Origin: Patiriisocius sp047731265
GTDB lineage: Bacteria; Bacteroidota; Bacteroidia; Flavobacteriales; Flavobacteriaceae
DNA length: 64,000 bases
NCBI RefSeq assembly: GCF_047731265.1
Contig: NZ_CP159835.1
Span: forward strand, 1,860,001-1,924,000
Direction of reading: 5' to 3'
Below, piece by piece: positions 27,228 through 35,484 of this stretch. The position numbers and the translations under genes are program-made. The notes beneath the pieces are model-generated. The model saw only the letters and a program-made list of their open reading frames with translations, searched no databases and was not told the origin of the DNA. The first letter of the stretch is position 1; every line of letters starts with the position of its first letter.

Positions 27228-28166
27228 ATGATATCATTTATTGTAATAGGTAGAAACGAGGGTTGGAAACTCACAAAATGTTTCTCAAGTATCTTTAAAA
27301 CTATTGAGCAGAATTCACTTAATGCCTTTGAGGTGATTTATGTAGATTCAAAATCTACTGATGATAGTATAGAAAGAGCCAAAGAATTCAAGGCCATAAA
27401 AATATTTCAACTAACAGGAGAAATGAATGCTGCAATAGCTCGAAATGTTGGCGCCAAAGAATCCAAAGGGGAGGTTTTGTTTTTTATTGATGGCGACATG
27501 GAACTTCTTGCCGAATTTTTACCACAAATTTATTCTGAGGAAAAGGGGTTGATTCATGATTTTGTATCGGGCGATTGGGAAAATCATAATTACAATCAAT
27601 ACAGTAAATTTTTGGATAAAGGTTTCTATATAAAATTGGATCAAGATAGGTTCGAAAAAACTACTGGAGGTTTATTCCTAATTAACCGAAAAAAATGGGA
27701 AATAGTTGGAGGAATGAATCCTATTTTTAAAAAAAGTCAGGATATTGATTTGGGGTTACGTTTAGCCAAAATTGGAATCTATTTACTTAGAAAAAAAGAA
27801 ATATCAGCAAAACATCATACAATAGCTTATTTAAATAAAAACAGGATGTGGAAGGATCTGTTTTCATTCAATCACTTATATGGCAGAAGCTTATTGTATA
27901 GAAGGCATCTCTTTAATAAACAGAGCTATTCAAGGTTACTCAGGAATGATTATACCTTATTGTTGTTGATAGTCGTAAGCCTTTTAGCTGCGTTTATGCA
28001 TTCCGTAATAATTTTTATTTTATACATTTTGGCCGTTTTATTTAGAGGTAAATTCAAGTTGAATAAATTTGCATATTTAATCATAAGGGATTTAACGGTT
28101 TTGTTTGGCTTCTTTTTCTTTTGGCCGAATAATGGGAAAAACACACAATACATTAAAATTAATTAA
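27228..28166 (+). CDS. Glycosyltransferase family 2 with C-terminal membrane segments
   Basis: The 312-residue protein has VIGRNEGWKLTKCF, YVDSKSTDDSIE, ARNVGA and FFIDGDME (the D-x-D metal site). GGLFLINRKKW and SQDIDLGLRL follow. The last 70 residues hold two to three hydrophobic stretches (LLLLIVVSLLAAFMHSVIIF), which anchor it to the inner membrane. It begins 1 bp after the previous glycosyltransferase. Confidence 0.83.
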   Translation: MISFIVIGRNEGWKLTKCFSSIFKTIEQNSLNAFEVIYVDSKSTDDSIERAKEFKAIKIFQLTGEMNAAIARNVGAKESKGEVLFFIDGDMELLAEFLPQIYSEEKGLIHDFVSGDWENHNYNQYSKFLDKGFYIKLDQDRFEKTTGGLFLINRKKWEIVGGMNPIFKKSQDIDLGLRLAKIGIYLLRKKEISAKHHTIAYLNKNRMWKDLFSFNHLYGRSLLYRRHLFNKQSYSRLLRNDYTLLLLIVVSLLAAFMHSVIIFILYILAVLFRGKFKLNKFAYLIIRDLTVLFGFFFFWPNNGKNTQYIKIN

Positions 28167-28263
28167 TACTGGCTTATAGATTTTTCTTCCTGCTTGATAA
28201 ATCCTTTATTAAGACCAGTGATAGAACAGGTTTAAAATAAATTTCAAATTATTAATGTTTTAG

Positions 28264-29190
28264 ATGAAAATCCTAATAGTATGTAGCACCACAAAAAATA
28301 AAATTAACCCATTTGTTATTGACCAAATTACGGCACTTAATGCCTTAGGTGAAAATATAGAATACTTTACCATCGCGGGAAATGGTGTTTCAGGGTATTT
28401 AAAAAGTTTGCCAGGATTGATGAAGAGCATCAAAAAGTATAAACCGGACCTAGTACATGCGCATTATGGCCTTAGTGGTTTATTATCTGTTCTGCAAAGA
28501 AAAATCCCGGTTATAATCACCTTTCATGGTTCAGATGTTAACAATAAACGGGTAAGACCGTTTTCGTGGCTGGCTTCACGTTTTAGTATTGGTAATATTT
28601 TTGTTTCAAAAGAAATGTTACAATTGATGCCATCACCAAATAGTTATGTAATTCCATGTGGTGTGGATATGAAATTATTTAAACCTATTAAGCAATCAGA
28701 AGCCCGGAAGGAATTTGGATTAAATCCTGATAAAAAGTATATTCTATTCTCTTCAGGTTTTGATAATACTGTAAAAAACTATCCCTTGGCTAAATCGGCA
28801 GTCTCATTATTAAGCAATAACAATATAGAGTTACTAGAGCTTAAAGGATTATCACGGACGCAGGTTTCTCATTTAATGAATGCTGTAGATATGGTTTTAA
28901 TGACATCGTTTACAGAAGGCTCTCCTCAGTTTATTAAAGAAGCTATGGCATGCAATATTCTAATCGTTTCAACAAATGTTGGAGATGTAAGTTGGCTATT
29001 TGGAGATTCTGAAGGCCATTTTATCACATCCTATGAGACCAACAATATTGCGGAAAATATTGAAAGTGCTCTAGAATACTCTAAAGAAAAAACAAACAAA
29101 CAAGGCCGTCAACGAATTATTGAATTGGAACTAGATGCTGAAAGTGTTGCAAAAAGAATAATTGCGATCTATAGTAAAGTATTAAAATAG
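28264..29190 (+). CDS. Glycosyltransferase family 4
   Basis: The 308-residue protein has HAHYGLSGLLSVLQ and ITFHGSDVN in the N-terminal domain and IPCGVDMKLFKP at the domain junction. SFTEGSPQFIKEAMACN carries the E-x7-E donor site. It is short for GT4, but both domains are present. It is separated from the upstream gene by about 100 bp and from the DUF354 gene by 13 bp. Confidence 0.83.
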   Translation: MKILIVCSTTKNKINPFVIDQITALNALGENIEYFTIAGNGVSGYLKSLPGLMKSIKKYKPDLVHAHYGLSGLLSVLQRKIPVIITFHGSDVNNKRVRPFSWLASRFSIGNIFVSKEMLQLMPSPNSYVIPCGVDMKLFKPIKQSEARKEFGLNPDKKYILFSSGFDNTVKNYPLAKSAVSLLSNNNIELLELKGLSRTQVSHLMNAVDMVLMTSFTEGSPQFIKEAMACNILIVSTNVGDVSWLFGDSEGHFITSYETNNIAENIESALEYSKEKTNKQGRQRIIELELDAESVAKRIIAIYSKVLK

Positions 29191-29203
29191 AATAAATATT
29201 TAT

Positions 29204-30280
29204 ATGAAAATCCTAATTGATATAGGCCACCCAGGTCACGTTCATTATTTCCGTAATCTAATACGGAATTTGCAAAAAGGAAATAATGAGATAATTGTTA
29301 CTGCTCGTGAACGAGATGTGGTATTCTCATTGTTGGAATTTTATAAAATTAAATATTTCAATAGAGGGAAAGGAAACAACTCTGTTATTGGCAAACTAAG
29401 TTATATGTTTTTTGCTGATTGGAAACTTTTAATGCTTTCAATTAAACAGAAACCCGATCTATTTCTTAGTTTTTCTTCACCATACGCAGCGCAAGTTGCA
29501 AAGATTATGGGTAAGCCACATATTGCTATAAATGATACTGAACATACAGATAAAACACATGCTAAGTTTACCTATCCATTTTCATCTAAAATATTAACGC
29601 CTAAAAGTTACCAAAATGATTTGGGCTCAAAGCAAATTCGCTTTAACAATGTAGTTGAAGGGCTTTATTTACATACGAATTATTATAAGCCAAATCCTGC
29701 TGTTTTAAATGATATTGGGGTAAAAAAAGATGAAAAGTTTGTTTTACTTCGTTTTGTTTCTTGGCATGCTCATCATGATTATGGGCAATCCGGGTTGGAT
29801 ATAAACGCCATTCGGATTTTAATCGAACTCTTAGAAAATAAATACAAAGTTTTTATTTCCTCAGAACTTCCTTTATCTGAGGAATTTCAGAAATATAAAC
29901 TTCAAATTTCACCGGAGCAAATGCATGATGTATTGTATTATGCATCCTTGTTTATTGGTGAATCGGGAACAATGGCTTCTGAAAGCGCTTTTTTGGGTAC
30001 GCCGTGTGTTTACATAAATTCACTTCCCTTGATGTGTTACCTTAAATTAGAGCAGGAGGCTGGTATTTTAAAACACTTTCCCTCATCCCTTGGAGTGGTT
30101 GAATATGTAGAGCAAATTATTCAAGATGATGAGTTAAAAGAAAAAGCGATAAAGAATGCAACAAAAATGAAAGAACGTTTTATTGATCCAACTGCTTTTC
30201 TAACTTGGTTTATCGAAAAATATCCAGAGAGTTCTAAAATAATGAAAGAAAATCCAGATTATCAATTCAACTTTAAATAG
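29204..30280 (+). CDS. DUF354 family protein (GT-B-like)
   Basis: The 358-residue protein begins MKILIDIGHPGHVHYFRNL, the hallmark of DUF354, and has FIGESGTMASESAFLGTP at the donor-side end. The fold is like UDP-GlcNAc 2-epimerases/MurG. The family is found in archaeal and bacterial polysaccharide loci; the enzymatic role is not settled. An epimerase relic follows at once. Confidence 0.8.
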   Translation: MKILIDIGHPGHVHYFRNLIRNLQKGNNEIIVTARERDVVFSLLEFYKIKYFNRGKGNNSVIGKLSYMFFADWKLLMLSIKQKPDLFLSFSSPYAAQVAKIMGKPHIAINDTEHTDKTHAKFTYPFSSKILTPKSYQNDLGSKQIRFNNVVEGLYLHTNYYKPNPAVLNDIGVKKDEKFVLLRFVSWHAHHDYGQSGLDINAIRILIELLENKYKVFISSELPLSEEFQKYKLQISPEQMHDVLYYASLFIGESGTMASESAFLGTPCVYINSLPLMCYLKLEQEAGILKHFPSSLGVVEYVEQIIQDDELKEKAIKNATKMKERFIDPTAFLTWFIEKYPESSKIMKENPDYQFNFK

Positions 30281-30595
30281 ATGAATATAATATCTGTAAC
30301 TCTAGCAGGACCAAGTTATAAGAAGATAGCAACTTTTAATTATGAGGTGAAGAAGAATAATAGAATAAATTGTAATTCTTTTGAGTATATGTTAGTGTAC
30401 ACAAGGTAACATTATGATGATCATATGACTAAGGTTTTTTTTAAAGACTTTAAATATTCCTAAAGCAGATATTAATTTAGGGATAGGTTCTGGTTCTCAT
30501 GCAGAGCAAGTGGATAATAACATTATTGCTTTTAAAATAAATATTATTAAAAGAAAACCGCTGAACGTGTTTTGGAGGCTATCCTAAAGGCAAGT
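30281..30595 (+). pseudogene. UDP-GlcNAc 2-epimerase gene, decayed with internal deletion
   Basis: The start reads MNIISVTLAGPSYKKIATFNYEV, which corresponds to the family's KIxxVxGARPNFMKIAP N-terminus. After stops and shifts come HYDDHMTKVFF (family GQHYDxxMSxxFF) and GIGSGSHAEQ. Near 30565 AERVLEAILKA matches the usual C-terminal end, so some 250 central codons have been deleted. The remaining bases up to the next gene (30596-30822) show nothing recognisable. Confidence 0.8.
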
Positions 30596-30822
30596 GCGTT
30601 ATGATAAAATTTCATCAATAAACTGGATCCTTTTGTCAAGTTTGTTCTGCCACATAAATTTTGAAACCAAAATAAAAGCAACTAAAATATATTCTCTGTA
30701 TATATTTTGATCACAACTACATAACAAAATAGATTCTCCCCAAAAGTTTTATAATACAAATTTCATCCCAATTCAATTTATTAGGGAAGCCGGAAATTAA
30801 ATATTAAGTACAAATTGAATAG

Positions 30823-31854
30823 ATGCATATGGGAAATTTAAACAAAGTAGACTTTTATAAGAGAACTTTAGGTTTTAAGTCCGCAAATAAAAATGTTGGA
30901 AATTCTAAAACTCTTATTAAAAAAGACATTGAAATAGAAACCGTGAATGATGACCTACTTGAATTAATTGTAAATGAGAAACGAATTAATGACATCAGGT
31001 ATTTGAATAAATATTTTGAAAAGGTAAATGGGACTTTAAAAAAGGGAGGGGTCTTTAAGGGAAATGTGGAAACCTATTCCGTGCGTCGTACCCGTATATT
31101 AAATAAATTTCCCAGCCCATTTAATAAAATATACCTGTTTTTTGACATCCTCTTAGTGCGGGTATCTCCTAAATTATGGATAACAAAAAATCTCTATTTT
31201 AACATCACCAAAGGAAAAGGGCGGGTTTTATCAAAAGCTGAAACCTATGGCAGGCTTTATTCTTGCGGGTTTGAAATTACGGAGGAAGTATACATAAATA
31301 ATAAGATCTATTTTACAGTAAAAAAAGTTAAAGAACCAGAATACGATATGAATCCTTCTTATGGGTTTCTAATAAAACTAAAAAGAATAGGGCAACATGG
31401 GAAGCCTATAAAGGTGTATAAGATTCGCACGATGCGCCCCTATTCAGAATATTTACAGGAATATGTGTTTCAAAAAAACAATTTGCAAGACGGGGGTAAG
31501 ATAAACAACGATTTCAGAATTTCTCCTGAAGGGAAAATTCTTAGAAAACTTTGGGTTGATGAGCTACCCATGTTTTATAACTTTTTTAAGAGGGAAATGA
31601 AATTAGTAGGAGTGAGACCTTTAAGTGCACATTATTTTTCCCTTTATACTAAAGAACTGCAAACACTAAGAATAAAAACCAAACCAGGTTTAATACCTCC
31701 ATTTTATGCTGATATGCCCGTTACTTTAGAAGAAATTATGGCCTCAGAAATAAAATATTTAAAAGCTTACGAAAAAAGACCTATTCACACTGATTTTTCT
31801 TATTTTTTCAAATCAATTAATAATATTTTAATCAAGAGAAAAAGAAGTGGTTGA
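30823..31854 (+). CDS. Bacterial sugar transferase (polyprenyl-phosphate phosphoglycosyltransferase) with extra N-terminal domain
   Basis: The second half of this 343-residue protein has the phosphoglycosyltransferase motifs KRIGQHGKPIKVYKIRTM (about 192-209), FRISPEGKILRKLWVDELP and MKLVGVRPLS. It would load the first sugar phosphate on undecaprenyl phosphate. The usual N-terminal membrane hairpin is not obvious. Instead residues 50-165 look like the C-terminal half of a class I methyltransferase (YLNKYFEKVNGTLKKGG, KAETYGRLYSCGFEI) without a SAM loop. The final segment differs from the classical E. coli-type family. It precedes the export genes wza and wzc. Confidence 0.75.
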   Translation: MHMGNLNKVDFYKRTLGFKSANKNVGNSKTLIKKDIEIETVNDDLLELIVNEKRINDIRYLNKYFEKVNGTLKKGGVFKGNVETYSVRRTRILNKFPSPFNKIYLFFDILLVRVSPKLWITKNLYFNITKGKGRVLSKAETYGRLYSCGFEITEEVYINNKIYFTVKKVKEPEYDMNPSYGFLIKLKRIGQHGKPIKVYKIRTMRPYSEYLQEYVFQKNNLQDGGKINNDFRISPEGKILRKLWVDELPMFYNFFKREMKLVGVRPLSAHYFSLYTKELQTLRIKTKPGLIPPFYADMPVTLEEIMASEIKYLKAYEKRPIHTDFSYFFKSINNILIKRKRSG

Positions 31855-31995
31855 AAGATCAAAGACGTGGGGCTCAAGACCCACGAATCAAGAGCAGGAC
31901 CTAGAACTCACGATTCACAACACAAAAACACACTAAAATAGCCTTTGCTTGTGGCTTAAATCAAAGTATCTTCACAACATCTATCACAATAATCT

Positions 31996-32760
31996 ATGAA
32001 AGTTAAAATTTTCGCACTTTTACTGCTCGTATTCTTACAGTCCTGTAAGTCTAAAAAAGAAATTTTGTATATGCAAGATATCAATGCCTATAACAATACA
32101 AAAGCCAACTATACCAACGCAACCCTACAACCCAATGACATTTTAAAAATAACGGTGGGCGCTTTGGTACCAGAAACGGCCATCCCTTATAATAGAATCG
32201 TACCAACGGTGGTACAAGGAAACACCCCTGAAATGATGCAGTTGGAAGGGTATTTAGTATCCTTAGAGCAGACCATTTCTTTTCCAATATTAGGAGAAAT
32301 TTCAGTCACGAATAAGACGATTACCCAGCTGGAAACAGATTTGATCAACCGTTTAGAATCTGGTGGGCATTTGGTGAATCCCAGTGTAAATGTTCGGCTT
32401 TTAAACGCCAAAGTAACGATTTTAGGAGAAGTAAATAGGCCTGGAACCTATACGTTTACTGAAAACAACATCAACCTCCTTCAGGCCTTTGGGCTGGCAG
32501 GAGATTTAACCATTAATGGAGTACGCGACGATGTGGTTTTAATTCGAGAGATAGATGGGGTGCGAACCATAGCACATTTTGATTTAACCAAATCCGATTG
32601 GCTAGACAGCCCTTATTATTTAATAAAACCCAACGATGTGATTATGGTCAATCCCAATGGAGCGAAGGTAAAGACTGCAGGATATATTGGCAATATATCT
32701 ACCCTTTTAGCTGTTACATCCTTATTAGTTACCACCATCATATTAATTAATACTTTATGA
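31996..32760 (+). CDS. Wza-like polysaccharide export lipoprotein
   Basis: The 254-residue protein has a lipoprotein signal ending LQSC (Cys17). It contains the Poly_export domain (LQPNDILKITV) and a SLBB domain (NAKVTILGEVNRPGTYTF). A C-terminal hydrophobic stretch (ISTLLAVTSLLVTTIILI) could span a membrane. It forms the outer-membrane export channel together with Wzc; its stop overlaps the wzc start by 4 bases. Confidence 0.88.
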   Translation: MKVKIFALLLLVFLQSCKSKKEILYMQDINAYNNTKANYTNATLQPNDILKITVGALVPETAIPYNRIVPTVVQGNTPEMMQLEGYLVSLEQTISFPILGEISVTNKTITQLETDLINRLESGGHLVNPSVNVRLLNAKVTILGEVNRPGTYTFTENNINLLQAFGLAGDLTINGVRDDVVLIREIDGVRTIAHFDLTKSDWLDSPYYLIKPNDVIMVNPNGAKVKTAGYIGNISTLLAVTSLLVTTIILINTL

Positions 32761-35129
32761 AAGAGCAACAATCACCATATTTTATGATGGAAGAGGAAGG
32801 TGCTATAGATATAAAGCAAGCAGTTACAGATTACCTGCGGTATTGGCCCTGGTTTATCTTAAGCATCGTGGTATTTATGACGGCAAGTTATTTATACCTG
32901 CGATATACTTCTGAAATTTATGAAACTGCGGCAAAAATAAAAATTTTAGACGAGGGCAAGGGCTTAGATTTACCTATGGAAGGTTTGTTGTTTAACAATT
33001 CTAATGTGAATCTAGAGAATGAGATTGAAATTTTGACCTCTTACCGAATCTTGGAGAAAGTGGTAAAAACACTAAATCTAAGTCATGTTTTTTATTTGGA
33101 GGGAGATATTCAAACTTTACAATTGGATACCCTACCCTTTAGCTATCAAACTATTAAAAGTGTCGATGGTTTAGCTGTTAGAGGAAGTTTTAAAATTACC
33201 GTGACTCCAAGTGCCTTTGAAATTTATAATGTTGCAACAGATTCCACTGCGCTTTTTCCAAACCATGATACAAATTTAACCCAACATAATTTACCCTTTC
33301 AAATAAAGATAGAAAACCCAGAACAACTTGCGTTGTGTCTAGACAACCAATATAATGTATATATACAATCTATAAAGGGAACTGTTCTTAATTTAAAAGA
33401 ATCTCTAGAGGTGAGTTCAGTAGGAACAAAGAGTGATATTTTGCAGCTAAGTATGAAAGGAGAGAGTGTCTCAAGGTCTGAAAGAATTCTCAACGCGGTT
33501 ATTAGAGCTTTTAATGAAGATGGCATCCAAGATCGCCAATTAATTTCCAAGCGTACCTTAGCATTTATTGACGAACGTTTTATTTTTCTTTCGGAAGAAT
33601 TAGACTCCATAGAATCGGGCAAAAAGGAGTTTAAACAAAACAATAATTTGGTGTATATTGAAGCAGACACCGAAGTAAGTCTCCAAAAAAGGGCACAAAC
33701 CGATGAGGAGGTTTTTCGGGTAGAAAACCAATTGGCTTTATCACAATTACTAGAAGATGCCATCAACGAACCTGCCAGCAAAAACGAATTATTGCCGGCT
33801 AATTTTGGTTTAGAGAGCAGGGCTATAAATACATTAATAGGCAACTACAATACTGCGCTACTCGACAATGAAAAAACACTAATTAGTGGTGGTGTTAATA
33901 ACCCCATCGTACGGCAATTACAATTACAGCTGGTGGATTTGCGTGCGAACATAGACAACTCTTTAAAAGCCTATAAGAATCAGCTACAGCTTTCACAACG
34001 TCAATTGAGCTCTCGGGATAAAAAAGTTAAATCAGAAGTGTACAACTTGCCCCAGAAGGAACAGTTATTGCGCGCCATTAATCGCCAGCAAAAAATTAAA
34101 GAAAGCCTGTTCTTACTATTGCTTCAGAAAAGAGAGGAAGCCTCTATTAGCTTGGCGGTAACAGAACCTTCTATTAAGGTGGTAGAATATGCGCTCTCTG
34201 GATCAAAACCAATTTCGCCCAAACCTAACACTGTTTATGCAGGAGCTATTGTAGCGGGATTATTAATTCCTTTCGGGATTTTGTTTGTGGTATTTTTTTT
34301 AGACAACAAAATACACGGCAAGGATGATATTACAAAAGCAATCTCTGATGCACCCATTGTAGGGGAAATCCCTAGAATTAAAGACGGGACCAATACGATA
34401 TTTAGTAATCCCAACGATCGTTCAGTATTGGCAGAATCGTTTCGGATATTAAGTTCTAACGTTAACTATCTCCTCCCGCCTAGCGAAGATGGTAAAGGCA
34501 GTATCATTTATACGACCTCCACTATAAAAGGAGAAGGTAAAACATTTATCAGTTTAAACCTATCCCTAGCATTAACGAGTTTAAATAAAAAAGTCTTGCT
34601 CATTGGCGCCGATTTAAGAAACCCGCAGTTGCACATCTATCTAGGCATTGACAAAGAGCAAGCAGGCTTGTCTAATCATTTACATACTGATGATGACTGG
34701 AAAGACTTCTTAATAAAAGGGTTTAAAGAACATCCCAACCACGACACTTTAATTTCGGGGGTCATTCCTCCTAATCCACCCCATTTGTTAACCAATGGAC
34801 GTTTTGAAACCTTGTTAGAAGAAGCCAGCACCCAATACGATTATATTATCGTGGATACAGCGCCTACCATTTCGGTGACAGATACGCTGCTTATTTCTAA
34901 ATTTGCAGATGCTACTGTATATGTTACACGAGCAAATTATACTGAAAAGAATTTACTAGAACATGCCAATGCCTTAGCAAAGAATAAAAAGCTCAAGAAT
35001 ATGGCCTATGTAATTAATCAGGTTGGGGCTAGTATAGGATCTAAATATGGCTATAACTATGGTTATGGTTATGGGTATAATGAGGATACAGCCAAACGAT
35101 CTTGGAGGGATAAAATATTTAATAGATAA
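32757..35129 (+). CDS. Wzc-like polysaccharide co-polymerase / tyrosine autokinase
   Basis: The 790-residue inner-membrane protein has a Wzz domain between two membrane helices (about 32-52 and 490-512), with a long coiled-coil periplasmic part. The cytoplasmic BY-kinase domain has Walker A STIKGEGKTF (about 585-594), Walker A' VLLIGADLRNP and Walker B YDYIIVDTAP. The C-terminus carries a tyrosine cluster (YGYNYGYGYGYN), the autophosphorylation tail. It sets chain length and drives export with Wza. A terminator follows, so this is the last gene of the EPS locus. Confidence 0.92.
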   Translation: MKEQQSPYFMMEEEGAIDIKQAVTDYLRYWPWFILSIVVFMTASYLYLRYTSEIYETAAKIKILDEGKGLDLPMEGLLFNNSNVNLENEIEILTSYRILEKVVKTLNLSHVFYLEGDIQTLQLDTLPFSYQTIKSVDGLAVRGSFKITVTPSAFEIYNVATDSTALFPNHDTNLTQHNLPFQIKIENPEQLALCLDNQYNVYIQSIKGTVLNLKESLEVSSVGTKSDILQLSMKGESVSRSERILNAVIRAFNEDGIQDRQLISKRTLAFIDERFIFLSEELDSIESGKKEFKQNNNLVYIEADTEVSLQKRAQTDEEVFRVENQLALSQLLEDAINEPASKNELLPANFGLESRAINTLIGNYNTALLDNEKTLISGGVNNPIVRQLQLQLVDLRANIDNSLKAYKNQLQLSQRQLSSRDKKVKSEVYNLPQKEQLLRAINRQQKIKESLFLLLLQKREEASISLAVTEPSIKVVEYALSGSKPISPKPNTVYAGAIVAGLLIPFGILFVVFFLDNKIHGKDDITKAISDAPIVGEIPRIKDGTNTIFSNPNDRSVLAESFRILSSNVNYLLPPSEDGKGSIIYTTSTIKGEGKTFISLNLSLALTSLNKKVLLIGADLRNPQLHIYLGIDKEQAGLSNHLHTDDDWKDFLIKGFKEHPNHDTLISGVIPPNPPHLLTNGRFETLLEEASTQYDYIIVDTAPTISVTDTLLISKFADATVYVTRANYTEKNLLEHANALAKNKKLKNMAYVINQVGASIGSKYGYNYGYGYGYNEDTAKRSWRDKIFNR

Positions 35130-35179
35130 AGAGTAGGGTTTTAAAGAATCCCTACTAGCCCAATTTTTACTCTAAAAAA

Positions 35180-35213
35180 ATCTCGAAAACAAATTGTTTT
35201 CGGGATTTTTTGT
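35180..35213 (+). terminator. Rho-independent terminator after wzc
   Basis: The arms CGAAAACAA and TTGTTTTCG form a stem directly followed by a T run (GGGATTTTTT). It lies 50 bp after the wzc stop and probably ends the EPS transcript. Confidence 0.75.
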
Positions 35214-35436
35214 GAAGAAGAGGGATGCTCACCAACTGTCTTGAATCATTGGATTTTGATTCCTTAAAGGAGAAATATTCATTAAATAAGGCTCAAATCC
35301 TTGACAATTTTACCAGTATTTTTAAAAGTTTTTACCGGTTGTTTTTTTTTAACTAGCTAAATATCAGATTAAAAACACGAAACATCGTTTATGAGCTAAT
35401 TTTCGTTTTTTTCCCTTTTTTAACACAATATTCAAG

Positions 35437-35465
35437 TTTGATTTGTAGTAAAATACCTACTTTTA
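35437..35465 (+). promoter_or_regulatory. Putative Bacteroidetes promoter of the three-domain DUF3494 gene
   Basis: TTTG, 17 bases, then TACTTTTA matches the TTTG / TAnnTTTG consensus at all but one position, 20 bp before the start codon. In copy B (about 43852-43880) the upstream box is TTTC. Confidence 0.4.
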
Positions 35466-35484
35466 CCTACTAAAAATATAAAAA

